Part shown: positions 52,066 to 61,335 of the stretch, piece after piece
Layout of the letters: each line of letters starts with the position of its first letter
Numbering within the stretch: the first letter of the stretch is position 1
Origin: Erythrobacteraceae bacterium
GTDB lineage: Bacteria; Pseudomonadota; Alphaproteobacteria; Sphingomonadales; Sphingomonadaceae
Direction: 5' to 3'
Assembly: GCA_027489065.1 (NCBI GenBank)
Contig: JAIYAM010000009.1
Coordinates: forward strand, 88,018-152,017
DNA length: 64,000 nt
Translations under genes and position numbers: made by a program
The notes under the pieces: generated by a model
What the model was told of the DNA's origin: nothing
Seen by the model: only the letters and a program-made list of their open reading frames with translations
The model's database searches: none

Positions 52066-52134
52066 GGGTGACAGGGCGCATCCGCGCTTGACCGCTGGAG
52101 CGGCACGGTTAAGCGCGCAAGGCATCCGTCACCC
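52066..52134 (+). promoter_or_regulatory. structured leader upstream of homoserine dehydrogenase
   Basis: An outer 7-bp stem, GGGTGAC (52066-52072) with GTCACCC (52128-52134), encloses an inner 12-bp stem, CGCGCTTGACCG (52083-52094) with CGGTTAAGCGCG (52106-52117), with one G-U pair and an 11-base loop. The internal loop is 10 bases on each side, both ending GCATCC. The outer stem touches the AGGGAGG ribosome site of hom. It could be a riboswitch-like element or a terminator of the previous gene, though no T tract is seen. Confidence 0.5.
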
Positions 52135-52146
52135 AGGGAGGCCCGC

Positions 52147-53466
52147 TTGGCCGACACCGCCCCGAAACCCCTCCGCATCGCAATCGCCGGCCTCGGCACG
52201 GTCGGCGCGGGCGTCATCCGCCTGCTCGACACCAACGGCGCGCTGATCGCCGCGCGCGCCGGTCGCCCGATCGAGGTGGTCGCGGTGAGCGCGCGCGACC
52301 GCGGCAAGAACCGCGGCGTCGACATCGCCCGCTTCGCCTGGGAAGACGACATGATCGCGCTCGCCCGCCGCGACGATGTCGACGTGGTGGTCGAGCTGGT
52401 CGGCGGCTCGGACGGCCCGGCGCTCGCCCTGAGCCGCGCGGCGCTCTCGAGCGGCAAGGGCCTCGTCACCGCCAACAAGGCGATGATCGCGCACCACGGC
52501 CTCGAGCTTGCCGAAATGGCGGAGCGGGCGGGCACGGCGCTGAAGTTCGAGGCTGCGGTGGCGGGCGGTATTCCCGTCATCAAGGGGCTGAGGGAGGGCA
52601 CCTCCGCCAACGTCCTCACCAAGGTCTACGGCATCCTCAACGGCACCTGCAATTACATCCTCTCCGAGATGGAGGCGACCGGCGCAGACTTCGCCGTGGT
52701 CCTCGCCGAGGCGCAGCGGCTGGGCTTTGCCGAGGCCGACCCCGCCTTCGATATCGAGGGCGTGGACGCCGGGCAGAAGCTCGCGATCCTCGCCGCGATC
52801 GGCTTCGGCACGCGGATCGACTTTGCCGGCGTGCGGATCGCGGGGATCACCGGGGTGCGCGCGGGCGATATCGCGCAGGCCGATGCGCTGGGCTTCGTGA
52901 TCCGCCTGATCGGCGAGGCCGATGTCGAGGCTACGCCCGATGGCCCCCGCCTGCTCCAGCGCGTGCGCCCCTGCCTCGTCGCCAAGGGCCACCCGCTGAG
53001 CGCGGTCGACGGCCCGACCAACGCTGTCGTCGCCGAAGGCAATTTCTCCGGTCGCCTGCTGTTCCAGGGCGCAGGCGCAGGCGACGGGCCGACCGCCAGC
53101 GCGGTGGCCGCCGACCTCATCGACATCGCCCGCGACGAGGTGGGCGCGCCCTTCTCGATCCCTGTGGCGCAGCTCGCCGCGCTCCCTCCGGCCGAGCCCG
53201 GCCACCGCACCGAGCGCACCTACCTGAGGTTCATGGTCAAGGACCGCCCCGGCGTGCTGGCCGAACTCACCGCGGCGATGCGCGACGGCGACGTGTCGAT
53301 CGAGAGCCTCATCCAGCAGGGCCGCAGCAGCGGCGGCGGCGAGGTGATGGTGGCGATGGTCACCCACGAAGGCCCGGAGGCCAACGTGGCCCGTGCGCTT
53401 GCGCTGCTGGAGGGCTCGGACAGCCTCACCACCGCGCCGCTCGTGCTGCCGATCCTGCCGCGCTAG
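52147..53466 (+). CDS. hom: homoserine dehydrogenase
   Basis: A 439-residue enzyme that reduces aspartate semialdehyde to homoserine, the branch point to threonine, methionine and isoleucine. It has an N-terminal Rossmann fold (IAIAGLGTVGAGVIRLL), the NADP-binding and catalytic region GLVTANKAMIAHHG, KFEAAVAGGIPVIKGLREG, NGTCNYILSEME, and a C-terminal ACT domain (LRFMVKDRPGVLAELTAAMRDGDVSIESL) for end-product feedback. The start is TTG at 52147 with AGGGAGG 6 bases upstream. A structured leader precedes it. Confidence 0.97.
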   Translation: MADTAPKPLRIAIAGLGTVGAGVIRLLDTNGALIAARAGRPIEVVAVSARDRGKNRGVDIARFAWEDDMIALARRDDVDVVVELVGGSDGPALALSRAALSSGKGLVTANKAMIAHHGLELAEMAERAGTALKFEAAVAGGIPVIKGLREGTSANVLTKVYGILNGTCNYILSEMEATGADFAVVLAEAQRLGFAEADPAFDIEGVDAGQKLAILAAIGFGTRIDFAGVRIAGITGVRAGDIAQADALGFVIRLIGEADVEATPDGPRLLQRVRPCLVAKGHPLSAVDGPTNAVVAEGNFSGRLLFQGAGAGDGPTASAVAADLIDIARDEVGAPFSIPVAQLAALPPAEPGHRTERTYLRFMVKDRPGVLAELTAAMRDGDVSIESLIQQGRSSGGGEVMVAMVTHEGPEANVARALALLEGSDSLTTAPLVLPILPR

Positions 53467-53469
53467 GGC

Positions 53470-54144
53470 TTAGCCCTCCGGCTTGGGTTCCGGTCTCTTC
53501 GCTGGCGCCTCGGGCAGGCCAAGCTCCGCCGCGATCCGCTTTCTCGCTTCGGCATCGAGCGGCGCGTTGTCGGCCTCGCGCGGGGCGAGGCCGTTCGCGA
53601 CGCGCTCCGCATCCGATCCTGCCGGCGGCGTCTCGATTGCCTCGACGTCGATCATCAGTGCCGGGTCCTTGGGACAGGGGGGTATGAAGCACAGACCGCT
53701 GATCGTCGCCGGGCCGCGGAAGATGCCCTCGCCTGCCACATCGGGCGGCGGCAGGGTGCCCGCGTTCTGCGTGCGCTCCGCATAGGCCTTGAGCCATGCC
53801 TCGTGGCTGCCGCTGAAGCTCTGTGAAGTGTCCTCCTCGGCCTCGCGGCACACCAGGATCTCGCCCGAGACGATCCCCGCCTCGCGGCTGTCGGCGCACT
53901 CCTTGAGCACCGCCGCGCTTGCCGCTTCGCTGGTGGGGGGCGGCGCGAGAATGTCGATCGTCTGCGGCGGATCGGCTGGCCACGGATCTTCGCCCAGATC
54001 GATCGGTATGCGCGGGGGCTCGCTCTTCTCAGGGCTAGCGGGGGGCGGCAGGCGCGACGGACCCCGCTCCATCCTCGGCATCGACCCCGGCATCCCCTGG
54101 GCGAGCGCAACAAGCAGCCCGACCGCGAGAGACAAGCCCGGCAC
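53470..54144 (-). CDS. secreted protein of unknown function, tandem paralogue A
   Basis: A 224-residue protein. It starts at GTG 54144, with a signal peptide (LSLAVGLLVALAQGMPG), then Pro-rich sequence and a domain that contains GIVSGEILVCREAEED, SGSHEAWLKAYAERTQN and PAGSDAERVANGLAP. These match parts of the upstream neighbour (SGEIVVCAETGED, TGTRAETQKRYAQETMN, PAGSDADRIARGLAP), so the two are tandem paralogues. One CFIPPCPKDP patch has two Cys. Family unknown; found as small periplasmic proteins in related bacteria. Confidence 0.7.
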   Translation of the reverse strand: MPGLSLAVGLLVALAQGMPGSMPRMERGPSRLPPPASPEKSEPPRIPIDLGEDPWPADPPQTIDILAPPPTSEAASAAVLKECADSREAGIVSGEILVCREAEEDTSQSFSGSHEAWLKAYAERTQNAGTLPPPDVAGEGIFRGPATISGLCFIPPCPKDPALMIDVEAIETPPAGSDAERVANGLAPREADNAPLDAEARKRIAAELGLPEAPAKRPEPKPEG

Positions 54145-54149
54145 GGTGG

Positions 54150-54785
54150 CTATTTCCCCTTCTTGCGCGGCCGCGGCGGGACAGTCGTTTTGATCCCCTC
54201 CGCCTCGCGCCGCGCGCGCTCCTGTTCCTCGGTCAATTCCCCGTCCTGCCCAAGCGGAGCGAGGCCGCGCGCGATGCGGTCCGCGTCGGAGCCGGCGGGG
54301 GCCTTGGGCAGAGCGGCGAAATCGACCGTGATCGCCGGTGGCGGGGCCTTGCCGAAGCCGATGCCCTTGCCGTTGTCGGGGATGCCGAACATGTCGGGGG
54401 CGGCGGGCTTGCCCTTGTTCATGGTCTCCTGCGCGTAACGCTTCTGCGTCTCGGCGCGGGTGCCGGTGAGCGCGCTCCCGTCCTCGCCCGTTTCGGCGCA
54501 GACCACGATCTCTCCGCTGAGGGTGCCCGCGTCGGCTTCGTTGCGGCATTGCCGGACCTGCGCCTCGTTGACCTCGCCGCGCGGCACGGTGACCATCAGG
54601 TTGACGCGCGGCTGCTGCGGGGTCGGGGCGGGGGTCTCAGCGGGAGTCGGAGCCGGAGCCGGTGGTGTCGCACCCGTGTCACTCTGTGCCGCCAGGGAAG
54701 GCGCCAGGGCGAGGGCTATAGCGGACAGGCCGAGGCGAAAACCCGGCAGGACCGGCGTGGCATTGCTCGACAAACCCGTCTCCAT
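54150..54785 (-). CDS. secreted protein of unknown function, tandem paralogue B
   Basis: A 211-residue protein. Signal peptide FRLGLSAIALALAPSLAAQS, then a Pro/Ala/Thr-rich linker (TPPAPAPTPAETPAPTPQ), then a domain with RQCRNEADAGTLSGEIVVCAETGED, TRAETQKRYAQETMN and a charged C-terminus (PPRPRKKGK). The ATG at 54785 was chosen because the signal peptide follows at a proper distance. It is paired with paralogue A, 5 bases downstream. Function unknown; it is divergent from glpX. Confidence 0.7.
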   Translation of the reverse strand: METGLSSNATPVLPGFRLGLSAIALALAPSLAAQSDTGATPPAPAPTPAETPAPTPQQPRVNLMVTVPRGEVNEAQVRQCRNEADAGTLSGEIVVCAETGEDGSALTGTRAETQKRYAQETMNKGKPAAPDMFGIPDNGKGIGFGKAPPPAITVDFAALPKAPAGSDADRIARGLAPLGQDGELTEEQERARREAEGIKTTVPPRPRKKGK

Positions 54786-54862
54786 CCGCTTAAGCGCCGG
54801 GGGTATTTCCCGTCCGGCAGCCGCCGGTTCACGCACCAGACCAACAGAGGGCTGAATTTCCC

Positions 54863-55879
54863 ATGAACTCCTCGAACGATACGCAGCTCTCCGCAGCCGG
54901 GCAAGTGATTGACGAGAATGCCATCCAGCGCGTGCTGGTGCTCGAGATGGTCCGCGTCACCGAAGCGGCGGCGGTTGCGGCGGCGCAGCTGATCGGGCGC
55001 GGCGACGAGAAGGCGGCTGACGCGGCGGCGGTGGAAGCCATGCGCCGCGCCTTCGACAACCTCTACATGGACGGCACCGTGGTGATCGGCGAGGGCGAGC
55101 GCGACGAAGCCCCGATGCTGTTCATCGGCGAGAAGGTCGGGATGGGCAAAGGCCCCAAGATCGACATCGCTCTGGACCCGCTCGAAGGCACCACCATCAC
55201 CGCCAAGGCCGGGCCGAATGCGCTCGCCGTGCTGGCGGCGGCGGAAGAGGGCTGCCTGCTCAATGCGCCCGACGTCTACATGGACAAGCTGGCGGTCGGC
55301 CCGGGCTATCCCGAAGGCATCATCGACCTTGCCAAGAGCGCGACCGAGAATGTCTGCGCGGTCGCCAATGCCAAGGGCGTGAAGCCCGCCGACATCAACG
55401 TCTGCGTGCTCGACCGCCCGCGCCACGCCGAGCTGATCGCCGAGCTGCGTTCGCTGGGCTGCGGCGTCGTGCTGATCGGTGACGGCGACGTTGCCGGCGT
55501 GATCGCGGTGACCGACGAGGAAACCACCATCGACATGTACATGGGCCAGGGCGGCGCGCCCGAGGGCGTGCTGGCGGCAGCGGCGCTGCGCTGCGTCGGC
55601 GGGCAGTTCAACGGCCGGCTGGTGTTCCGCAACGAGGACGAAAAGGCCCGCGCCCGCAAGTGGGGCATCGAGGACCTCAATCGCATCTACAAGCTCGAAG
55701 ACCTCGCCAAGGGCGACTGCATCTTCGCCGCCACCGGCGTGACCGACGGATCGCTGCTGCGCGGCGTGAAGCGCCGCCGCAAGCTGACCGGCGAGACGAT
55801 CCTCACCACCGAAAGCGTGGTGATGCGCGCGTCGAGCGGCACGGTGCGGTGGATCCGCGGCGAGCACCGCATCGGCTAA
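54863..55879 (+). CDS. glpX: class II fructose-1,6-bisphosphatase
   Basis: A 338-residue GlpX. It removes the 1-phosphate of fructose-1,6-bisphosphate in gluconeogenesis. The metal and substrate signatures are VVIGEGERDEAPMLFIGEKVG, DIALDPLEGTTITAKAG, INVCVLDRPRHAELI, VLIGDGDVAGVIAV and GQGGAPEGVLAAAALRCVGG. It lies near hom, an arrangement common in Sphingomonadales. The following hydrolase may be co-transcribed. Confidence 0.97.
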   Translation: MNSSNDTQLSAAGQVIDENAIQRVLVLEMVRVTEAAAVAAAQLIGRGDEKAADAAAVEAMRRAFDNLYMDGTVVIGEGERDEAPMLFIGEKVGMGKGPKIDIALDPLEGTTITAKAGPNALAVLAAAEEGCLLNAPDVYMDKLAVGPGYPEGIIDLAKSATENVCAVANAKGVKPADINVCVLDRPRHAELIAELRSLGCGVVLIGDGDVAGVIAVTDEETTIDMYMGQGGAPEGVLAAAALRCVGGQFNGRLVFRNEDEKARARKWGIEDLNRIYKLEDLAKGDCIFAATGVTDGSLLRGVKRRRKLTGETILTTESVVMRASSGTVRWIRGEHRIG

Positions 55880-55897
55880 GCGCGGGAGGCCAGCACC

Positions 55898-56863
55898 ATG
55901 ATCCGCCTCCTTGCCCTTCTGGCCTGCGCGGCCACGGCGTTCTCCGCTCCGCTTCAGGCACAGACCGCTCCGGTTGAAACGGCAGTCACTGCGCCAGGGC
56001 CGCAGGGACCGCTCGCCGGGACGATGCTGCGTCCTGCGGGTGCGCCGGGTCCGGTCGCCCTGATCATCCCGGGCTCCGGCCCGACCGACCGCGACGGCAA
56101 CAATCCTCTGGGGGTGAAGGCGTCGAGCTACAAGCTGCTCGCGGAAGGCCTGGCGGCGCGCGGCATCACCAGCGTGCGCATCGACAAGCGCGGCATGTTC
56201 GCCAGCGCAGGGGCCGTGCCCGATGCCAACGCGGTGACGATCCCCGATTACGTCGCCGACACCGCCGCCTGGGTGAGGGCGGTACGTGCCGCGACCGGCG
56301 CGAAATGCGTCTGGCTGATCGGTCACAGCGAAGGCGGGTTGGTGGCGCTTGCATCCGCGCAGCAGGTCCGGGACCTGTGCGGCCTGGTGCTCGTCGCCGC
56401 ACCCGGGCGGCCGCTCGGCGAAGTGATCAAGGCGCAGCTGCGTGCCAATCCCCTCAATGCTCCGCTCATCGCGCCGGCTGATGCCGCGATCGACGCGCTC
56501 ACGGCGGGCCGCCGCGTCGATCCTGCGACCTTGCCCGCGCCGCTCCTGTCGCTGTTCAACCCGGCGGTGCAGGGCTTCCTGATCAGCGTCTTCGCGCTCG
56601 ACCCGGCGGATCTGGCCGCGCAGGTCAAGGTGCCGCTGCTGATCGTGCAGGGCGCCAAGGACATGCAGGTTCCGGTCAGCGACGCCGAGCGGCTCAAGGC
56701 CGCCAGTCCGGCCGCGCGTCTGGCCGTCCTGCCCAACGCCAACCACGTCCTCAAGGACGTCGCGGGCGACGGGCGGGCCGAGAACATCGCGACCTATTCC
56801 GCCGCCGACCTTCCCTTGGGCGAAGGCGTGGCGGCGACCATCGCCGACTTCATCGGCAAGTGA
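55898..56863 (+). CDS. secreted alpha/beta hydrolase
   Basis: A 321-residue protein with a signal peptide (LLALLACAATAFSAPLQAQ). The alpha/beta hydrolase core shows VALIIPGSGPTDRDGNNP (oxyanion loop), RIDKRGMFASAG, nucleophile elbow GHSEGG, and a late LLIVQGAKDMQVPVSDAE (Asp) and LPNANHVLKDV (His), so the Ser-Asp-His triad is intact. It probably cleaves esters in the periplasm. GGGAGG is just upstream of the ATG, and it follows glpX by 18 bases. Confidence 0.88.
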   Translation: MIRLLALLACAATAFSAPLQAQTAPVETAVTAPGPQGPLAGTMLRPAGAPGPVALIIPGSGPTDRDGNNPLGVKASSYKLLAEGLAARGITSVRIDKRGMFASAGAVPDANAVTIPDYVADTAAWVRAVRAATGAKCVWLIGHSEGGLVALASAQQVRDLCGLVLVAAPGRPLGEVIKAQLRANPLNAPLIAPADAAIDALTAGRRVDPATLPAPLLSLFNPAVQGFLISVFALDPADLAAQVKVPLLIVQGAKDMQVPVSDAERLKAASPAARLAVLPNANHVLKDVAGDGRAENIATYSAADLPLGEGVAATIADFIGK

Positions 56864-56876
56864 CGCCTCCGCGCAG

Positions 56877-58064
56877 CTAAGCCCCGGCCATCATCCCGGG
56901 CTTGAGGACAACCTTGGTCCAGGTGTCCTGCTGTTCCTTGAAGTTCTTGTAGCCCGTCGGGGCGTCCTCAAGGCCGAGGCGGTGGCTGATCAGGAAGGTG
57001 GTGTCGACCTTGCCCTCCTCGATCATCGCGAGAAGGTCCTTGAGGTAGCGATGCACGTGGGTCTGGCCGGTGCGCAGTTGCAGGCCCTTCTCCATCAGTG
57101 CGCCCAAGGGGAACTTGTCGGTCATCCCGCCATAGACGCCGGGCATCGAGACCCGCCCGCCGGGACGCACGGCCAGAATGGCCTGCTTCAGCGCACTCGC
57201 CCGGTCGGCGCCGATGCCGATGGTCTGCTTGGCGATGTCGATCATGTTGTCGATGGCAAAGCCGTGGGCTTCCATGCCCACCGCATCGATCACCGCGTCG
57301 ACGCCGATGCCGCCGGACATCTCCATCAGCGCCTCGCGCACATCGGTGGTGCGGAAGTTGATGGTGGCCGCGCCAAGCTTTTTCGCCAGCTCCAGCCGGT
57401 GCGGATAGTGGTCGATGGCGATCACCTGCGCCGCGCCCATCAACAGCGCCGACTGGATCGCGAACAGGCCGACGGGACCGCAGCCCCACACGGCCACCGT
57501 ATCGTCGGGGCCGATGTCGGCGTTCTCCGCCGCCATCCAGCCGGTCGGCAGGATGTCCGAGAGGAACAGCACGTCGTCATCGTCCAGATGGTCGGGCACC
57601 ACGATCGGGCCGACGTCGGAGAAGGGCACGCGCACGTATTCGGCCTGGCCGCCGGAATAGCCGCCGGTCATGTGCGAATAGCCGAAGATCCCGGCCATCG
57701 GGTAGCCGTAGAGCTTCTCCGACATGTCCTGCTTCTCGACCGGGTTGGAGTTCTCGCAGCACGAATACTGGGTGATGCTGCAATGGAAGCAGCTACCGCA
57801 GCTGATCGGGAAGGGCACCACCACGCGCTGGCCCTTCTGGAGCGTGCTCGCCGAACCCGTCTCGACCACCTCGCCCATGAACTCGTGGCCGAGGATGTCG
57901 CCGGGCACCAGCGAGGGGATCACCGCATCGTAAAGGTGCAGGTCGCTGCCGCAGATCGCGGTGGAGGTCACCTTGATGATCGCGTCGCGCGGATTGATGA
58001 TCTCGGGATCGTCGACGGTGTCGACGCGGACGTCTTGCTTTCCATGCCAGGTCAGGGCGCGCAT
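56877..58064 (-). CDS. zinc-dependent alcohol dehydrogenase, glutathione-independent formaldehyde dehydrogenase-like
   Basis: A 395-residue zinc MDR enzyme. Catalytic zinc ligands appear in STAICGSDLHLYD and GHEFMGEV. The structural zinc loop is CGSCFHCSITQYSCCE. The NAD site is VAVWGCGPVGLFAIQSAL. The extended form with GYPMAGIFGYSHMTGGYSGGQAEYVRVP matches the formaldehyde dehydrogenase-like group. It overlaps the SRPBCC gene by one base (TGATG). The substrate may be an aldehyde or alcohol. Confidence 0.9.
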   Translation of the reverse strand: MRALTWHGKQDVRVDTVDDPEIINPRDAIIKVTSTAICGSDLHLYDAVIPSLVPGDILGHEFMGEVVETGSASTLQKGQRVVVPFPISCGSCFHCSITQYSCCENSNPVEKQDMSEKLYGYPMAGIFGYSHMTGGYSGGQAEYVRVPFSDVGPIVVPDHLDDDDVLFLSDILPTGWMAAENADIGPDDTVAVWGCGPVGLFAIQSALLMGAAQVIAIDHYPHRLELAKKLGAATINFRTTDVREALMEMSGGIGVDAVIDAVGMEAHGFAIDNMIDIAKQTIGIGADRASALKQAILAVRPGGRVSMPGVYGGMTDKFPLGALMEKGLQLRTGQTHVHRYLKDLLAMIEEGKVDTTFLISHRLGLEDAPTGYKNFKEQQDTWTKVVLKPGMMAGA

Positions 58065-58723
58065 CAGCGGGGATCCTCCTTGTTGTAGTCTGCATAGGTG
58101 CGGGCGGGGGTGGCGATCTCGCCGGTTTCCATGAGCATCTTGAGGCGCTTCAGGTCATGGCGCGCCTGCATTTCGGGCCCGCGGCCCGACAGGGTGGCGA
58201 TGGTGTCGCCGATCTTGCCGCCCTTGGGCTTGTAGGCGATGATCAGGCCGACGCGGGTGCCGCGATCGCCCGGCGCGTCCTCGAAGGTGACGCGGCCTTC
58301 GGTGTCGATCTCGGAATCCTCGGTCGAGCGCCACGCGATCAGCTCGTCCTGGATCTCGCGCGCGATGCGGGTTTCGACGGCATAGGTCGTGCCCACCGGC
58401 CCGCGGATATGCCAGATGCTGCATTCCGGGTCGCCGGTCACGGTCTCGACCTTGTCGAGATTGGCCATGAAGGTCGCAAGGTTCGAGAAGTCGCGCCAGA
58501 AGGCGAAAAGCTCGGCGCGGGGTTTGGCGATGGTGACGGTGCGGCCGACCACCTGATAATCGCCGAAAGACCGGCGCGCGGTATGGCCCGGCGCGCTGTC
58601 GTGATCATTGCCGCGCTCGCGACGCCGCCGCGTTGCGTTCATCCCGGCCGCAATGGGAATGGTGGCAAGGCCGATCCCTGCCAGGGCGAGATAGGGCCAT
58701 CTGCTGGTGTTTTCGCGGCGCAT
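58064..58723 (-). CDS. SRPBCC-family protein
   Basis: A 219-residue protein with an N-terminal hydrophobic segment (WPYLALAGIGLATIPIAAGM), a basic stretch (NATRRRRERG), then a SRPBCC/polyketide-cyclase-like domain: GRTVTIAKPRAELFAFWRDFSNLATFMANLDKVETV and GTRVGLIIAYKPKGGKIGDTI. The start is ATG 58723 (or 58726), both after GGAGG. Such proteins often stand next to formaldehyde-dehydrogenase-like ADHs. It may bind a hydrophobic ligand. Confidence 0.82.
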   Translation of the reverse strand: MRRENTSRWPYLALAGIGLATIPIAAGMNATRRRRERGNDHDSAPGHTARRSFGDYQVVGRTVTIAKPRAELFAFWRDFSNLATFMANLDKVETVTGDPECSIWHIRGPVGTTYAVETRIAREIQDELIAWRSTEDSEIDTEGRVTFEDAPGDRGTRVGLIIAYKPKGGKIGDTIATLSGRGPEMQARHDLKRLKMLMETGEIATPARTYADYNKEDPR

Positions 58724-58726
58724 CAT

Positions 58727-59095
58727 GTCCTCCGAAGGGTGCTGCTGACTGAGCCGCGAAGGTGGCACGCCGCTGCCCTCCCCTTGGTAACCTGCATTAC
58801 CGACAAGCGACGAGCGGGCGGCTCGGGAGCGCGTCTTGCCGGACGCATCGGTGTGCGGCGCGGTGCGCCGAGGCCAGCGTGCGGCGGCCCGAGCTTTTGT
58901 GTGACAGGCCTTCGTGCCACCATCGCCGCCGCGCCGCACCAGCTTTTGCCGCTTGCAACTCGGGGGGAGTGCGGCCGCGCTGCGGGGGCGCGTCCGACAA
59001 GACCGAAAGCCAGAGCTTTCCCAGTCCGTCCCACCACGGCAGCCGCCGCGGCGTGCGTGCGCCCGGCCTGCCCCTGACCCGCAAAGGAGCCTCCC
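58727..59095. other. intergenic region without a recognised gene
   Basis: About 369 bases between the divergent SRPBCC and chloroperoxidase-like genes. It is very GC-rich and the frames that cross it look like noise. The only clear signal is AAAGGAG before the rightward ATG. Promoters for both sides must be here, but none could be identified. Confidence 0.4.
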
Positions 59096-59926
59096 ATGCC
59101 GACGATCACGACCGCCGATGGCACCAATCTCTTCTACAAGGACTGGGGGCCGAAGGACGCCCAGCCGATCGTCTTCCACCATGGCTGGCCGCTCAGCTCC
59201 GATGACTGGGACAACCAGATGCTGTTCTTCCTCGGCGAAGGCTTCCGCGTCATCGCCCACGACCGGCGCGGGCACGGACGCTCGGACCAGACCGACACCG
59301 GCAACGAGATGGACACCTATGCCGCCGACGTCGTCGAACTGGCGCGGGCGCTGGACCTTCGGCAAGCCGTGCACATCGGCCATTCGACAGGCGGGGGCGA
59401 GGTGATCCGCTATGTCGCCCGGTCCGAAGCCGGCCGGGTCGCCAAGGCGGTGCTGATGAGCGCGGTGCCGCCGATCATGCTCAAGACCGAGGCCTATCCG
59501 CTCGGACAGCCGATCGAGGTCTTCGATGGCTACCGCGCCGCTCTCGCGGCCAATCGCGCGCAGCTTTACATCGATGTGGCGAGCGGGCCGTTCTACGGCT
59601 TCAACCGTGACGGAGCGACGGTCAGCGAGGGATCGATCCGCAACTGGTGGCGGCAGGGCATGATGGGCGGGGCCAAGGCCCATTACGACTGCATCAAGGC
59701 CTTCTCCGAAACCGATTTCACCGAGGACCTGAAGGCCGTGACCCTGCCGGTGCTGGTGATGCATGGCGAGGACGATCAGATCGTGCCGATCGATGCCTCG
59801 GCGCGCACCGCGATCAAGCTGCTGCCGAACGGTACGCTCAAGACCTATCCGGGCTTGCCGCACGGGATGTTCGTCACCCACCCCGATGTCATCAACGCCG
59901 ACCTCCTCGATTTCATCCGGGAGTGA
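59096..59926 (+). CDS. alpha/beta hydrolase, non-heme chloroperoxidase/perhydrolase type
   Basis: A 276-residue alpha/beta hydrolase of the chloroperoxidase group. It has [17 protein letters not shown] (oxyanion region), [16 protein letters not shown], nucleophile elbow [32 protein letters not shown] (Asp) and LPHGMFVTH (His). In this family the same triad can make peracids from hydrogen peroxide and short acids, or cleave esters. No signal peptide. Regulation unknown. Confidence 0.92.
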   Translation: MPTITTADGTNLFYKDWGPKDAQPIVFHHGWPLSSDDWDNQMLFFLGEGFRVIAHDRRGHGRSDQTDTGNEMDTYAADVVELARALDLRQAVHIGHSTGGGEVIRYVARSEAGRVAKAVLMSAVPPIMLKTEAYPLGQPIEVFDGYRAALAANRAQLYIDVASGPFYGFNRDGATVSEGSIRNWWRQGMMGGAKAHYDCIKAFSETDFTEDLKAVTLPVLVMHGEDDQIVPIDASARTAIKLLPNGTLKTYPGLPHGMFVTHPDVINADLLDFIRE

Positions 59927-60041
59927 GCCCTAGGCACGGGCCGGGCGGCGATGCTTAACGCTTTGCCGCCCGCACCCCCCGGCGGTTTGCGCAGAGGCCG
60001 CTTTGCGCCTGTTTTGCCGGTCGCGAGGCATTGGCGCGGGC

Positions 60042-61276
60042 ATGAGCAATCTTGCGAATCTCCTCTTCCCGCCGCGCCTTCCGGAGCCCGCTCTCTCGCC
60101 GCCGCACCCCACCGGTGCGCGCGAGGAGATCGGCGACATGATCGAGGCGCTGCGTGCCCATCTCGACATGGACGTCGCCTTCGTGTCGCGCCAGATCGGC
60201 ACCACCCACCGCATCTTCACCCATGTCGCGGCGCGCGGCGTATCGCCGCTCAACTCGGCGATCACAATCCCAACGAGAACAGCCTGTGCTGGCTGGTGAT
60301 CGAGGGCAGGCTGCCCGAACGGGTCACCGACACCAGCCACTACGATGTGGCGAGCTGCCTGCCGATCACCGATGCGATCAACGTCCGCGCGCATTTCAGT
60401 GTGCCGCTGCGCCGCCGCGACGGGCGGGTGCACGGCAGCCTGTGCTGCTTCAGCTACCGCCCCCGGCCCGACATCGACGAGCGCGGCATGCAGGTGCTGC
60501 GCTCGGTCGCGGCGATCGTCAGCGACCAGATCGAGAGCCGCATCGAGCTGGAGGAACGCGGCGAGGATGCAGCGCAGGAGATCGCCCGGCTGATCGCGGA
60601 TGACGATCTCGCCATCATCCACCAGCCGATCTACGACCTCACCGACTGGCACCTGATCGGCCACGAATGCCTGATGCGGCACAAGGCGGACCCGGAGCGC
60701 TCGCCCATCGAACTGCTCGAGCGCGCGCGCGCGGCGGGCAAGACCCTGGAGCTGGAACTCTACATTGCGAGGAAGGCGCTTGGCACGCTCGATCCCGCCC
60801 ACCCCGAACGCTTCGTCGCGATCAACGTCTCGCCCGCGACGCTGACCAGCGCAGCCCTCGCCGCGCTGATCCCGGAAGGGCTCGAGACGCGGCTGGTGAT
60901 CGAATTGAACAGCCAGGAAACCGCGACCCGGCAGGCCGAGGTCATGGAGGCGATCGGTTCGCTCAAGGAGCGCGCCTGGGTGGCGGTCAATTCGGCGGGC
61001 GCGGGCTTTACCGGATTGCAGTCGCTCGTCGATCTCGGGCCGGACATCGTCAAGATCGACGGCGATTGCCTCGCGGGCCTCGCCGCCGATCCCGCGCGCC
61101 GCGCGCTGGTCAAGGCGCTCGTCCAGTTCGCGGGCGAGACCGGGGTGACACTGATCGCGCAAGGCGTGGAAACGCGGGAGGACCTGCAGGCGCTGCGCGA
61201 ACTCGGCGTGCGGTTCGCCCAAGGCTATATCCTTGGCAAGCCTTCAGCGCCCGGGCGGGGCGTGGCGGTGTGCTGA
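60042..61276 (+). pseudogene. GAF-EAL protein broken by a frameshift, with degenerate EAL site
   Basis: The N-terminal GAF domain starts MSNLANLLFPPRLPEP and runs to VSPLNSAI (about 60265). The frame then shifts by -1 into NPNENSLCWLVIEGRLPE. The second frame encodes the rest of the GAF domain and a complete EAL fold (NVSPATL, KIDGDCLAGL, AQGYILGKP) to 61276. Neither frame alone gives a full protein. The EAL domain also lacks key residues: ECL replaces EAL, DDFG is VNSAGAG, and the later catalytic Glu is Gln (LIAQGVE). It is unlikely to hydrolyse cyclic-di-GMP. A sequencing error is possible. Confidence 0.75.
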
Positions 61277-61335
61277 GGAGAGTGGGCGTCGTGGTCGCAA
61301 CCGCGTCCGGAAGCGCGCGACGCTCAGGCGCCCGC

